A stretch of 64,000 nt of DNA from Kuschelorhynchus macadamiae (GCA_030620095.1 JAUTXW010002365.1:310001-374000); one strand, 5' to 3'. Shown: positions 34,195 to 46,969, counted from the first letter of the stretch. Notes: generated from the letters alone by a model not told the origin. Numbers and translations: made by a program.

Positions 34195-37100
34195 TAGTAA
34201 GAAAACTGTCTCTATCAGCACACAATGCTACCTTACCAACGAAATCATACCTGAAACCCCACAGAAACCTCCTACCAAAACAACATCTCGACCATCCTCA
34301 ACCCCAATCCTTCCCCCTCAATCCAATCCTAATACCTCCTTCAACCCCCCTCCCCTTCCCTCCCACGAACAGAAACGTCAAGAAATACAAAGTCAATCTC
34401 CAAAAAACACACTCAGCTCAACTAACCAGAGCAAACCCCTAACTCTCAATAGAACAAAGATAAAAACCACTTTAGTTAAATTAAACCAACCATCTTCCAG
34501 CTCTTCAAAATCGTCTATATCTTCAAAAAGTGAAGAGAACCTAACGAATTCAAAAATTAGCACAGATTTCGTAAAGAAGAAATCTAAAAACAATAAATAA
34601 TAAATCACTCAATCATCCAATGGAATATGAATGGTTTTTACAGTCAATTTGAAGAGTTAAAATTACTAATATCCAGACATAAGCCAGCGATCATATCATT
34701 ACAAGAAACTAACCTCAAGCCCTCAAAGAATGTCTCTCTTAAAAATTACAATCTTGTAAGAAAAGACAGAGAACATTGTGAAAGAGGCGTTGCCATACTC
34801 GTCCACGTTTCCTATCAATTAAATAACATACAAATCAACTCCAATCTTGAAGTATGTGCAATAAAAACATATTTATATGGTCCCATAACTATATGTAATG
34901 TTTACATTCCTCCGTCCTATACTTTACAACAAGAACATTTCGACTCAATCATAAATCAACTCCCATCCCCATTCATCATAATGGGCGATTTTAATGCACA
35001 TAATATTATATGGGGTTCAGCGCATACAGATCGTAGAGGCACTTTAATCGAAAACATTATCGATAGGCACAATTTAAACCTAACGAATTCCAATGCTCAT
35101 ACCTTTATATGCTCATCAACTGGCTGTCAATCTTCCTTAGACCTAACACTCTGCTTCCCTAGCATTTCCACAGAATTGCAATGGGAAACGATGGATGATA
35201 CTTATGGCAGCGATCATATTCCTATCCTATTGAAATCTACCTCTTGGTCTGGAAACTACTCCAATAAAGTAATATTTAACACCTCAAAAGCAGATTGGGT
35301 TTTATATCAAGAACGATTTACAAATCCTCAATTAAATGCAAAAAACATTGATCAAACAATTAATAACTTTGTAAATTCTATGCACGAAGCAGCCAAAATA
35401 AGCATCCCTCATTCCTGCATTAACCCAAATAAACCTCCTGTACCCTGGTGGACCATTGAATGCAAGATAGCTATTAAAAATAGAAAAAGCGCCCTAAATA
35501 AATTTAAACGTTACCCCACTACACAAAATTTAGTTATTTTAAGCAAATGCGTGCCAAAGCAAAAATAATAATAAAACAAGCTGATTCATGGAAAAAATCC
35601 ACTAATAGCATCAATCTTAACATCTCTAGCCAGGATGCATGGAACAAGATCAACAGATTAAAAGGTAAACCTATTAGATCAATTTCAGGCATCTTAAAAG
35701 AAAATAAATGGATTTCTGACCCTGCGGAAATAGCTAATGAATTTGCCTCACATTTTAGTGACATCTCTAATAACATCAATTATAATAATAACTTTACAAA
35801 GATCAAAGAAACACAAGAAATGAATAAAATAAATTTTCTTTCACCAGAAGAATATTCATACAACTTCCCATTTTCTATAAACGAATTAAAATACTCCCAA
35901 TCCAAACTTAAAAAGAGCGCACCCTGCCCTGACGGAAGCCTCACACCTGTGATTACCAATCTACCTTATGAAGCCTTACAACTTCTCCTAACCATCTACA
36001 ATCTCATATGGGAACAGGGATTATTCCCCTAAGCATGGAGGCAATCTATATTAAAACCAATCAAAAAACCCCACAAATCCAGCATCTCTCTAAATAGCTA
36101 TCGCCCCATCTCTCTTACAGACCACCTAGGAAAGATTCTTGAAAGGATGGTTAATTTAAGATTGGCATGGTTTCTAGAGAAAAAACAATCTTTTAAATGA
36201 AAATCAATTTGGATTCAGGAAAGATAGATCAACACTCGACCATCTAGTTGGCTTGGAAAATGACATACAGGAAAGCTTCGCTCTAAAAAATCACACGATT
36301 GCGTGCTTTCTGGACCTGACAAATACACTCATAAAACAATTTATGAATAGGGATTCAGAGGACACCTTCCAGTATTTATTAAAAACTTTTTACATAATAA
36401 GATCTTTCCAAGTTAAAGTAGGCCCATCAAGTTCCAACAGCGTGGTATTTGAGAATGGCATACCGCAAGGATCCATTCTCAGTCCCACACTTTTTCTGAT
36501 AGCAATAAACGGCATACAAAAATTTATTCCCAATCACATAACATACCGACTATACGCAGACGATATTGCCATTTATTACTCTTCACAAAACATTAGAGTA
36601 TGTGAGCGTCAAATTCAAATCTGCTTGGCTAACTTACAAAAATGGTCTGAAAACTCTAGTTTTATTTTTTCTCCAAATAAATCTTCTACAGTACATTTTT
36701 GCCGCAAGAAGGGATGTTCTAGATTAAATGAACTTACTCTAAATGATAGCATAATACCCCACCTATCTAGCTCTAAATTTCTAGGAATGTTTTTTTGATG
36801 AAAAATTGAATTGGATGCAACATCTAGAGCATTTACACAACAAATGTTCAAAAGATCTAAACCTCATAAAATATCTGGCAAATTCATCTTGGGGATCGTA
36901 TTCTAACACTCTCCTTAAATTATACCAATCCATAATAAGATCCAAACTAGATTACGGCAGTATTGTTTACTCCTCCTCTCGGATATCATATATCATAAGA
37001 TTGATACAATTCAAAACACTGGTATGCGACTAGCATTAGGAGCATTTCGTACAAGCCCCATTCAAAGCCTACTCTGTCTATCAGAAACCACAACATTGTA

Positions 37101-37635
37101 CCAGAGAAGGATGACTTTAATACTAAAATACGCTACTAGCCTGTGGCTTAAACCATTCCTACCAACACACAAAACCTTTTTTAACTCTAAAATTCCTGTA
37201 CAACTTTATGATAACCCTAACCTCACTCCACCTGTCAACATACGGTTCTTGAAATATTCTAGAGAAATAAACTTTGTTTTACCATCAAAACACCCACAAT
37301 ATCCCAGAGAATTCTCTCTCTCAAATAGACAAATCAAATGTCAACCACAAAATAATAACAAATAAATTTCAGGCCCTTCTAGAAAATAAACATGAATTTA
37401 CACAAATATACACTGATGGATCTAAGTCTAAAAAGGGGACAGGAGCAGGATTTTACACTGTTACTGAACAAAGAAAATACAGCTTACCTAAAATGTCTAG
37501 TATATACACTGCTGAATTATTAGCTATTGAGAAGGCCCTAATCTATATAAAAAACTGCAATAAACAGAAATGGTTAATTATAACAGACTCTAAAACCGCG
37601 CTAGAATCCATAAACAACTTTTATTTTATTACAAG

Positions 37636-37638
<3 letters not shown>

Positions 37639-37688
<50 letters not shown>
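37639..37688. repeat. (TA)n microsatellite inside the RNase H region
   Basis: About 50 bases of pure TA between the ITDSKTALESIN strand and WVPSHVGIKGNE, where RNase H domains have a short variable segment. Confidence 0.95.
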
Positions 37689-37692
<4 letters not shown>

Positions 37693-38237
37693 CACTCATA
37701 ACTTTTATTTGGGTTCCCAGCCATGTAGGTATCAAGGGAAATGAGTCTGCGGATATGCTAGCCAAAGAAGCTATTCAAAGTGAACAAACTCTTCACTTTC
37801 TCTTTCATCAAAGAGATGCCAATCCAACGATAACACATATAGGAAAAAAGTTATACACAACTGGAATGGGACATGTATGGGAGCAACAACAAACTTTATG
37901 ACATTAAACCTATATTTTATAATACTACTACTCAACCTACTAATAGTAACAAAAGAGGAGAAACTGTAATTAACAGACTAAAAATAGGACACACTCGCTT
38001 AACTCACGAATATCTGCTTAACGCCACAGATCAACCTCGATGCCTTAATATTCCTATAATATTCAATTATGCTAGATTAAAATCTAAATTACCAAAAAAC
38101 ATTAAAACAATTCTCACGGAAGATGAACACATGAACCACTTGATTATGTTCCTGAAGGATACAGGGATTTACAATAAAATATAAACACATACAGAACGGT
38201 GTTAAATTACCATAGATGTCGATGCACCTCAACTCAA

Positions 38238-38259
38238 ATTCTCTCTCTCTCTCTCTCTA
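38238..38259. repeat. (TC)n microsatellite
   Basis: A short TCTCTC run within the segment that interrupts the ORF2 C-terminal domain. Confidence 0.9.
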
Positions 38260-38570
38260 ATCGGAATAATTCAAATTTAATTTCAAATTATATTCCTAAT
38301 TGTCACCAAGCGAGCCATGTGACAATAGAACATGGTATCCCTGCTGGGGAAACACATCGTAGAGATGCTGTGTTCCGTGATATCCGAGATCTCAAAATAA
38401 TAATTTCCAAAATTTTTTTCACAACACAAGTCAAACAATAGAACACTTATTATTCTAAATATAACGAAAAATCATTATACCTACATAAAACTCCAAGAAA
38501 ACTAAAGTCAGAATTACTGGCCATATTAAAATCTGAACAAATCACCCTAATAGGATCATAGATTTCAAGT

Positions 38571-39780
38571 ATCATAGGAATATTTGCTTATGATAGGATA
38601 GAATATCTTCGAGTCACAATAACTATAAACACATTATTGTAATGTACACGGGAGTAACCCGGAAAATAGCCTGTCATCACAATGACAATATTTATTTTTA
38701 TATAATTTTTATCATTTTTGCATTTCGATAGATTTACCATAATTTGTTTAGTATGCACATTTTTAATAATAAATAACTCCGGTATTTTATATTTCTTGCA
38801 AATATTTTCAACTTTCCTGTAGAGGTTGATATATTTTGATGTTTTGCTTGCGCTCTCGTCATAATATTCATTCTCATACTCATCTCTGCACTCATACTTC
38901 TAAGCTTCAAATTTCGTACGACAAATATGGTCTGAAATGTTTTGCATTCCAAACTATCGCCAACAACCCTTCTACCACAGTAGAGTAGTTCTTTTCGGCT
39001 TTGTTTAAAAATCTAAATGCATAATAAATAAGTCTGCCATTTTTATTGCATCAGCTTTGAGAATAAAATTATTATTTTCCGAGAAATTGGGATATTGCAA
39101 TAATTTTGGCTGTACAATCGCATTTTTAAGAGTTTCAAATGCTTTTTGGCATTTTTTCTATCCAAACAAAAATGTTGTCCTTCCTGGATAGTTCATTAAA
39201 AGGTTGAATTATTTCCGCAAAATGTCTTATAAATTTACGAGATTAATTCGCAAAAGCGACAAAACTTTTTTCTTCTTCAGCACTTTTCGGGATAGAATAT
39301 TATCACCTTAGATTTTTCTAATTTTTTCGGTAAAACTTTTACTAAATCCTTGTCATTTTGGAAAAATTTGCCAAATATTATTCAGTTATCTATATATAGT
39401 TCAGTATAACTTCAGTATCTAACAAAAAAACCCACATATTTTATTTCATACTTAACATACACAAAATTAATTCCATTTAAATTCAAAACTCATTGACTCC
39501 CCAATTCGTTATTATTATTATTATTTCTCTCATTAGGGACGAAAATATCTTTGTACTTGGTCTATTTCCTTCGAACTATAATTTTGATTATCTGTCACAT
39601 TCGAATAAACACGGTATTGTGGTCTTATAATAGCCATTTCGCCAATTTCCGCAAAAACTAGGACGGTAATCGATCTAGATTTATCGTCTGGTTGAAATTC
39701 TTCTTTATGCAAGTTCTTGACTCCTTGCGATTTGGTTCTTCTTAAGATTTTCCTTCCACATAGAATAGATAGCAATAACG
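38571..39780. other. Non-coding stretch
   Basis: The first 100 bases may be the 3' UTR of the I-like LINE. Minus-strand frames at 38734-38952 and 39533-39775 are not recognisable. Confidence 0.5.
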
Positions 39781-39954
39781 CATGTTACGAAAGTTTTGAG
39801 AAAAATTTAAAATCCATATGAATTAAATCTATTATATCATCATTTTATATATTAAGTATAAACTACAAAAACAATTTTAGAGGATTGATAAATGTTCGTT
39901 ATCTTCGATATCGGTATCAATTTGACGGATCTATATAGTCTGTTGTGATTCTCT

Positions 39955-40560
39955 CATAGTGACAAGAAGTAAAATCCGGCCAAACATTATTATGTCATCA
40001 ACATGATGATCATTGATAAATTTAATAGTTTTCATAGACATTTTTCAATACATACGTTGGTGTCTACGGCTTCCCCCCTACAAATTCCAGCCTCCGAAAT
40101 AGCACACCAAACCAAGATTTTCTCATCAAATTTTTTTTTGTTTTAAATTTTACCACATTTGGGCAATTTTCTATGTTATCGTTATAGAAACAATCGTTAC
40201 TCTACATCTCCTAATAAGACAATGTGAAGTATTTTTCATCATTTAAGATGATGTTTCTTTTATTTGCAAAATGCATTCGGCGTAATATCCGGCAACATAT
40301 AGAGATTCTTGCTAACTGGTTAGGTACGTTTTGTGGGCACCACTTATGTTTTTTTTCGATATCTCAACTCTCTGCTTTGTAGTTCTCTTCTTAAAGTCAC
40401 ATATGAAGTACGAAATCTTCTGCCTAACTTACGTAGCGATGTTCCAATGCGATTATTAGCAGTTTGAAGTAGTCTGTTGGCTTGGATTCCGCTCAATATT
40501 TTTGATCGCCCACTTTTTGGCAAATTTAAACAAGGTATTCCTTGTTCACCTATATTCCGC
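39955..40560 (-). pseudogene. Mariner-like transposase, decayed
   Basis: Minus-strand blocks in order: GRSKILSGIQANRLLQTANN and RIGTSLRKLGRRFRTSYVTL (paired helix-turn-helix, about 40510-40400), LRYRKKT, NAFCK, then ILNDEKYFTLS with the first catalytic Asp (about 40245). KILVWCAISEAGICRG follows (about 40110), then WPDFTSCHYERI with the second acidic position (about 39975). The order and motifs match a Tc1/mariner-type family common in insects (DDEKYFTF and WPDLASCHY blocks). The third acidic residue and the C-terminus are not readable. Stops and shifts are numerous. Confidence 0.78.
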
Positions 40561-40603
40561 TATTGTCCTATAGATGGACGAAATGGATATATTAAGAAAT
40601 CAG

Positions 40604-40833
40604 GGTTCTTGGGATTCGATCGTGTCAAAATGAAATCACTTTCCGACTTTCACCTTCGATTGCACGAGGCATCTTCAGGGATCTTTACTTCACGAGATCG
40701 GAGCACTAAATTCACAAACAATGAATTAAACACATCACAATGTTCCGATCTCGTGAAGTAAAGATCCCTGAACGTGTCTCAGAAGACAAAACGTCTGAAA
40801 GTGATTCCATGTTGACAGGGTCTAATCCCAAAA
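40604..40833. mobile_element. Foldback (palindromic) insertion of about 230 bp
   Basis: Nearly the whole segment is an inverted repeat. The core stems 40676-40705 and 40741-40770 match over 30 bases with one mismatch (CAGGGATCTTTACTTCACGA and complement), around a 35-base loop. Outer stems 40623-40648 and 40793-40818 also pair (AAATCACTTTC words), and weaker pairing reaches 40604/40833. It lies inside the mariner-like element upstream of the transposase. Confidence 0.75.
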
Positions 40834-41058
40834 AACTATGATATTTCTTAGATGACCACAGCCGTGAAAGTTTTCGTTTTATGAAATGGATATATTTTCA
40901 TCGAGAAAAATATTTAAAATTTCACTCTTAGGAACCCGTCCAACGAGGTTGTAGATACCTTTTTTTCCATAATAAATTTATGTTTCAATGAGTATTTAGT
41001 TACCATGGCAACAAGATCACAGGGTCGTTGAAATTTTTCTCAAAACTTTCGTAACATA

Positions 41059-41655
41059 AGTTACCAAGTTTAGCTTTTCAAAATAATAACAAACCAGTCA
41101 AAAAAAGCCTAATTTGTAATTCGAAGAAATTGTCCATATATAGACCTAGTCTCGGTCTTTTTATATGTTTGTTATTAAATTTGTTATTGTCTACCTTTTA
41201 TAATTTATTAAAGTTGGTAAAAAAGTGTATTTTAAAAGCTGTCGAGGTACTCACACATATATTCATACCGATATATATTTTTTTATAAATAGAGCGAGAG
41301 AGAGAAAATATCAACATTACTAATTTTATTTCAACAAAATAAAAAAATGTTGTAAGTATGAGCCTAATGTATAGCTGCTTAATTTTCTTTATCTGCTAAA
41401 ATTGTTTGAAGAACACATTTTACAGTAAAAAATGCTAACGGTGAAAGATGTGTCTAATAAGATAATTGTCGGGGCTCGTTTTTAGAATAACAGTTAATTT
41501 TATTATAAATCTTGATTAACTTATTACAATTTGTTTCTTGTAACAATAACTATTTCTATAAAGAAAAACACATTACGATATCAGATAGAGTAAATAAGTA
41601 GATTTTGGATTTACTTGACATAAGAAATTAATTAATAATGGCATTATCAAATAAG
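41059..41655. other. Non-coding stretch
   Basis: AT-rich with a GAGAGAGAG run near 41293. No gene supported. Confidence 0.5.
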
Positions 41656-41659
41656 TATG

Positions 41660-42530
41660 TTCCCGTCGGACTGTAAGAGACATAGCTCAAAAACACTCTT
41701 TCCGAATGAGTTAAAATTATGCCAAAAAATTGCGAGTTACATTGTGACGAACTTGTAACAGTTTAGGAAAAGTAATAAAAAGCTAGTTATTCACTTGACC
41801 TCAAATTTGGCACAAAAATCGAGGGATGTATAGAAATAAGTTAATAAAATAATAGTTAATAAAATAATCCACTATGGAGGAACAAAACCTCGGCTTAATA
41901 CAATTTATAACTTATGAAGATCAAAAAAATCGGTAAATTTCCTTTACCCGATTAACTTCCCTCGTTATCATTTTTTTTCCATTTAGTAGGAATAATGAAG
42001 TGTGACCCAATTTAGTTGTGTTACGTATAGTGTCTCCAAACATTTTTATTGGGCGCCATTTTGTTCCATCATATTGGATTCCTACCAATATTTTATGAGT
42101 TTCTTTCTATGGATGGAACACTTGAGTTTTGGGAATAATTTAAAATAAATTCGATAAGTAGTTTTTACTTTGACACAAACCGATATTTTGTTACGTCATG
42201 TTGAATTCGTACCAGTTTATCTCATTTTCACATTTAATTTTTATCAAAAATTGAAAGTAATTTGAACAAAATTGCTTTACGTTGATTTTTTAAAAATTTT
42301 ATTTACCAACTTAAATTCGTACCACAATTTTAACAACAATTAATTCTTGCACAAAAATTAAAATTAATTTAAACCTATTTTTTTTGAGGCTCATCTTTTA
42401 AATATTTTTTGAGGGAGCTATTTTGTTTTGCTATCTGGGATTCATATCAAAATATTATTAGTTCATTCATATGTAACAGTTGATATTTGTGCAAAATTCT
42501 AGGCAAAATGGATAATTTTTTTTAGTAATA
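41660..42530. repeat. Hairpin-headed repeat family, two opposed fragments
   Basis: 41660-41920 resembles family modules on the plus strand (TCAAATTTGGCACAAAAATC, GGAACAAAACCTCGGCTTAA). From 41925 the sequence is the family on the minus strand, starting with its 3' end: ACTTCCCTCGT at 41955-41965, GGGCGCCATTTTGTTCCATC at about 42050, then further modules to about 42530. The two parts meet tail to tail. Confidence 0.72.
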
Positions 42531-42545
42531 ATTTTTTTAACTTTC

Positions 42546-42689
42546 TAAATGGTTATCGTTAACGATCCTCTTGTTGTTATATTAGAGTGGTGTATTATTT
42601 GGAGTCAGGATTCAGTAAAAAAAAACAAAAGTTTTTTAATTGTCGACGGTTCACAATTTATGACATAACAACAAGAAGATCGTAAACGA
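42546..42689. repeat. Short inverted repeat
   Basis: AACGATCCTCTTGTTGTTAT (about 42560) pairs with ATAACAACAAGAAGATCGT (about 42664) around a loop of about 85 bases. It may be a small foldback element. Confidence 0.7.
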
Positions 42690-44237
42690 GAACCATTTAT
42701 AAACTTATTACCTGGGAAATCTCTGAGGACCAACGGAGTAGGTAGGTACTAAAAATACTTGAATACCTCCCACTATTTCTATTTCAAATTAACTGCCAAT
42801 TGGCAACTGCGTCTACTACATTCGCGAAAACTAAATCGCCTCAGAAGCGTCCTGGAATACATAGTTTTACCCAACCGATAAAAACCGCCTTTCGTTTGAT
42901 TAAGAAAATTCGAAATTTGAGACAAGTAAAATATCGCTCAACTGGGTCTTGTAATAATTGTGTACGGCGCACGGATACATATTATTTATTGTGGGTAGTT
43001 AGGAAAGTGCATAGTGAATAGGAGCTCTTGGATAATTTGTTAGGAAATGTATGTTATTAGGATTTAAAGGTGATTTATACAGTTTTCGTAATAATTCACA
43101 AAATTATTATTTTCACTATGGAATATTGAATTAAGAACATAAATATACAATTTTATAGAAAAATCCGGCTGATCCGCTGACGAGCCGCCCTTGCCGTAAA
43201 AGTCGCTAAAGTTCCATTTCTTGTAATTAAATTTTCTTTTTGTCAAATGAAATAATGATTTACATATTTTAGTTCCTTCATAGACTATATAAATTAAATT
43301 AATAGTAGTAACAAAACTAATAAAATAAATATAAGCAGTGTGGTAAGTGAAAAATGTATATTCTTTCCAATTTGAATTATTGTTAGCGTATAGTTAACGT
43401 AAAAATTACATAAAACTTAAAAATTACGGCTATTTCTAATTTCCTAACACTTTAGTTATACCATTATTCCAAAATAATTACGCAATTTTTCTTTTATTAT
43501 AGTGTATATTCGGTGCCATTTATTCTCAAAATCTTAATGCTCGAGAATAACCACACGCGAAATCATAAATCTTGGGATGCGACGTCCATAGCCATGAAAA
43601 ATGAAATTCGTACATTTTGGTCTTTTGTTCTAAAAGTTATTTATTTTTAATTTTCTTTGATGACTAAGGAACAAATATAATCTTAGAAATACTGTCGCTA
43701 TTCCCGGTAATTAACTTAAATCAAATGTGTCTTTAAGAAAACTATATTAATGATATATTTTTTTAATCTTACACATTTCTATATCGTAATAAAAGGTTTT
43801 TTTACCGCTTCTGGGAAAAACTCGTAATGCACCTAAATAGCAATTATATAAAATTCGTTTAAATTTATGCTATGATTAAAAGCCAAGAAAAAATATAACC
43901 AAGAAAGGTAAGTTGTACCCAACTTTAATTTTTTAATATTAAACACTTTTTATCTTGTAAAAGCTAGTGACTTAAGACTAAAATTAGGAGACTTTTCAAC
44001 ATTAAGACAACAAAACAAGACACCGATGCACACATGGTGAGTGACATATCTTTTATAAGTTATGTTTTTAACCCTCTATTGCATGATTTACTTTCTCCCT
44101 GGAAAAAAATTATTTTTACTTTTCCAGTTAAAATGGTAATTCAAATAAAACACCTGATATTATTTTGAGTATTTTAATAATAGCAAAAGAAAAAATTTTG
44201 CTCCCAAATGTAAACATTATTAACTCAAAGGTAATGA
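42690..44237. other. Non-coding stretch
   Basis: AT-rich. A plus-strand frame at 42800-43021 (FAKTKSPQKRPG) and a minus-strand frame at 43064-43246 have no recognisable family. No gene is claimed. Confidence 0.45.
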
Positions 44238-44400
44238 AACTCTTTAAAACAATCATGTATAGAGATAAATGCACTTTACATTTATCGCACATTATATTAT
44301 GAGACTTTCCCTTGCAGTTAGGTTTTTTACATCTTTCCGTTTTATCAGTATGTGAAGGTGAGTATCCAATATTATCGAATTTGATGCAGGCTATTGAACG
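44238..44400 (-). pseudogene. piggyBac-like transposase C-terminal cysteine-rich tail
   Basis: The minus-strand frame reads FDNIGYSPSHTDKTERCKKP, then NCKGKSHNIMCDKCKVHLSL, then a degenerate end that would be expected to contain Cys-Phe...His. The layout (short conserved block, TDK-R-C, then C-x2-C-KVHLCL-like) matches the zinc-binding tail of piggyBac transposases. No catalytic domain is readable upstream, where the sequence runs directly towards the LINE remnant at 44640. A short fragment, so the family call is tentative. Confidence 0.48.
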
Positions 44401-44639
44401 TGGCGATAGATATCTTTTTAATTTTATTTAGTTGTTTATTTATTCGGCGTGAGAGTAACAACGCGTTTTGTAGGATACAGTCCTAAAAGAGAATCTGCAC
44501 CCTTATGCATATTATATATGGTAACTACGTCTGAGTCGGTAATATTCGCGGTATTTTTACTATGGGAGCCATGCCCTTTCACCTTTATTTATTTTTCTGT
44601 CAAAGTTTTTACAAGCGGAATATATTCCGTTTTATAAGC

Positions 44640-46070
44640 AACAATATTAGCTGATTCTTAAGCCAATGGTTACTAATTTACTTGCAATCTCATTACCTTG
44701 GATACCAGAATGATCAGGAATCCAAAAGAGTTTAATTTCGTAATCGTTTTTATTTGCATGTAAGATTATTTGCTTAGCCTAAAATGAAACATGTTTTTTG
44801 TTTCAAAGTTTTTAGATACGTACTGAATTTGACTATATTACTTAAATCCACAACTGGTGCCGTATCAAGTTGGACAAAATCGATCTTGTAACACAGAAGT
44901 TTTCCATGAGTTTAGTTACGTCTCGTAAGTTCTTATGTGCTTGGACTAGATAAGGGGATACCTCATGTTTCCAATATGTATGTCCAGTATGTCTTCACCC
45001 TCTATATACTGATAAAGTGTTTTTATAAATTCCAGAATTGAATTATTTTGAATTGTCACAACTTTAAGCATAAAATTTTTAACATAAATTTCCTTCTATA
45101 ATTCCAGGGACATCTCTCCACACTCTGCAATCAAAACGTATGTAGGGGTAGATTTCACGCAGTGACTGCTCTAAGGGCTTCAAAATGTAATTTATCCAAA
45201 TTCTCTAATTTGGCTCTAGCAACTCCAATATACTTGGTTTCTTTAACCCAAGGTATTAAAGAATTATCATAGGGTAAGTTATCTAATACATTTATACTTC
45301 TACCAGGTCTCAAAAGAGTATTTAGGATTTATGTATGGCAAGAACAAAATTGTGAATTTGAAACCATTGGTAGATTATTCCAAGGACCGAATTAATATTT
45401 CCATCTTTATCTGTTGTAAGAATAACAATATCATTCACATTCTGTTTTTATGTATCAGTTGAGGAATAATGTAGAAAAGATTTTCTGAATAAATATTGAA
45501 AAGAAGTGGGCTAAGAGGGAATTTTTGTGAAATACCCCTTAAAATAGGACGTAAATCAAATTACGTAGGTAACAAGGTATTTCTACAATTCTAAGGTTCT
45601 GATATAAAAGAGAAATATTTACATTGTCATAAGCCGATTCAATATCCCAGTTTGTTCACCCTTTGTGTACTCCAACTCTATGCAAGAAGTCTTATGAGTC
45701 AATCTAAACATCCCAAACCCAATCTAAAATCATAGTGGGTCTTAGGTAGTCTAGTTTTTATCAGCGTTTTAAGAATTTTAACAGAACAGGAACCTATAAA
45801 ACAATCGGTCTATATCTTTTCCTGGTTTCAAGGTTGGGTGGATAAGTGTGGATTTCAGTTTTAACATAATACATTTTTCAGGAGTATCATTGTTATAATC
45901 TTAACCATGTTTCAGTTAATGCTAAAATGTGAGACATATTTTCGTTTAATAAAATTTGAAGGTTTGCTCTATTTTCACAAAAAGTTCTAATATTCCATCG
46001 AAGAATGGTTCTAGCACTATTCTTAAAAGTAGTTTTTTTAGAGCCCCTACCCCCTGACATAAAAAAACTG
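44640..46070 (-). pseudogene. LINE ORF2 remnant: endonuclease start, RT, RNase H
   Basis: On the minus strand: endonuclease start ILRWNIRTFCENRANLQILL and MSHILALTETWL (about 45900-46020), a large internal deletion, then DIESAYDNVNISLLYQNLRI (about 45640). PLSPLLFNIYSENLFYIIPQ follows (about 45500), then VNDIVILTTDKDGNI where Tyr-Ala-Asp-Asp would lie. Later come NLPYDNSLIPWVKETKYIGV (about 45240) and an RNase H end EIKLFWIPDHSGIQGNEIAS (about 44700). The RNase H places it with the I/R1-like supergroup rather than CR1/L2. Frameshifts and stops are abundant. Confidence 0.72.
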
Positions 46071-46969
46071 TAAGTTTGTTAATATATTCTCTCTCTCATT
46101 TTTTTTCTGGGATAAAACTAGTTTATTTAGAGATACCTGGGATCACAACCACACCATTCAATAGTTAGAAGAAAAATTCGAGGTTATAAATCTCAATCAT
46201 ATTTGATTACGACCATGCCGATAATGAACGAATTTAAGGTGAAGAAAGGGCCTTTCTCGCCTTTCACTAATAGTACTCCTAATGGGTTTCCACAAAAATA
46301 AAATCTGCGAGTGCGTTGAAGGCCGAGACCAACAATATATGGCAAGCCGTTTAAATATTTGCGTAGGGATATCTTTATTTTGGCAAAACAATAAGACCAT
46401 TGGGGTGGTGGTCTAATTTAAAAAATCCCGTATGTCGGAAACCAAGAAACAATTTCGAAATAACTAAAAATTGTTTTTTTGCTCCTAACGCTAGATTATT
46501 TTGGTTGCGCAAAGAGAAAGAGAAATCTTCTATAGTAATAATTCTGATCGAAGAAAGTTTTTAAAAAATGACAGGGTGTTATACAAACCCATGTACAAGA
46601 CGGTTGCTATGGTGTCCTGAGGCTGCGCTTATCGGGCTGCATACTATGAATATTGATCAAACACAAGCCGAACACCGTAACTCAAAATTTTCATCCGTAT
46701 TAAAAATATTTAATTTTTAATTTCCAGTAAAATATATATATAAATAAATAAATATATATGCTTAAACAACAAATTTGTACGACGTCTAGATGTCTAAGTC
46801 GACTTACCATGACTTCCCATGCTGGTCTCTGGGGATGGAGTTTTTCTTAGACACGGTACCGAAATTAAAATGAAGGACTTGATTCACAGGTGCTATGCTT
46901 CGATCGATCGATACTGTTCTCTCCGACAATATTTTAGACCGTGGCCCGCTGAAGTAAGTGACAAAGACC
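46071..46969. other. Non-coding stretch
   Basis: It contains ACAGGGTGTTATACAAACCC at about 46571, an end-like word of small Tc1/mariner-type elements, and a short AT-rich run near 46730-46760. No gene supported. Confidence 0.45.

Larger units (their letters stand above)
34606..38470 (+). pseudogene. I-like LINE ORF2: endonuclease, RT, RNase H
   Basis: The endonuclease opens IIQWNMNGFYSQFEELKLL, with LQETNL, IMGDFNAHN and YGSDHIPILL. A frameshift near 35550 and a stop at 36030 precede the RT, which shows NSYRPISLTDHLGKILE, ENQFGFRKDRSTLDHL, IPQGSILSPTLFL and RLYADDIAIYYSS (YADD at 36553-36564). More frameshifts lie near 36340, 36795 and 37020. RNase H shows YTDGSKSKKGTGAGFYT, YTAELLAIEKAL and ITDSKTALESIN, then a (TA)n insertion, then WVPSHVGIKGNESADMLAKE. 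The C-terminal domain reads RLKIGHTRLTHEYLL. Its terminal cysteine/histidine part is disrupted by about 200 foreign-looking bases (38190-38405) before TIEHLLF resumes. All catalytic motifs are readable, but the gene is dead. Confidence 0.88.
32190..38570 (+). mobile_element. I-like non-LTR retrotransposon with RNase H
   Basis: It has a leader with an uncharacterised frame, a zinc-knuckle ORF1 and a long ORF2 with endonuclease, RT, RNase H and a C-terminal domain. This is the layout of the I group (I/Nimb-like). Many frameshifts and stops show decay. The ends are approximate: the 5' limit is set where coding-like sequence begins, and the 3' limit where the C-terminal domain fades. No target duplication was found. 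Confidence 0.8.
39781..41058 (-). mobile_element. Mariner-like element, degraded
   Basis: Near-perfect terminal inverted repeats bracket 1.28 kb: ATGTTACGAAAGTTTTGAGA at 39781 and its reverse complement ending at 41058. A degraded transposase lies inside on the minus strand. A clear TA duplication is not visible, but the terminal bases may have changed. The 5' half is disturbed by a foldback insertion. Confidence 0.75.

Noticed and set aside
39533..39775. Frame of 80 codons as the C-terminus of the adjacent mariner-like transposase
   Set aside because: It lies outside the terminal inverted repeat at 39781 and shows no family motif.
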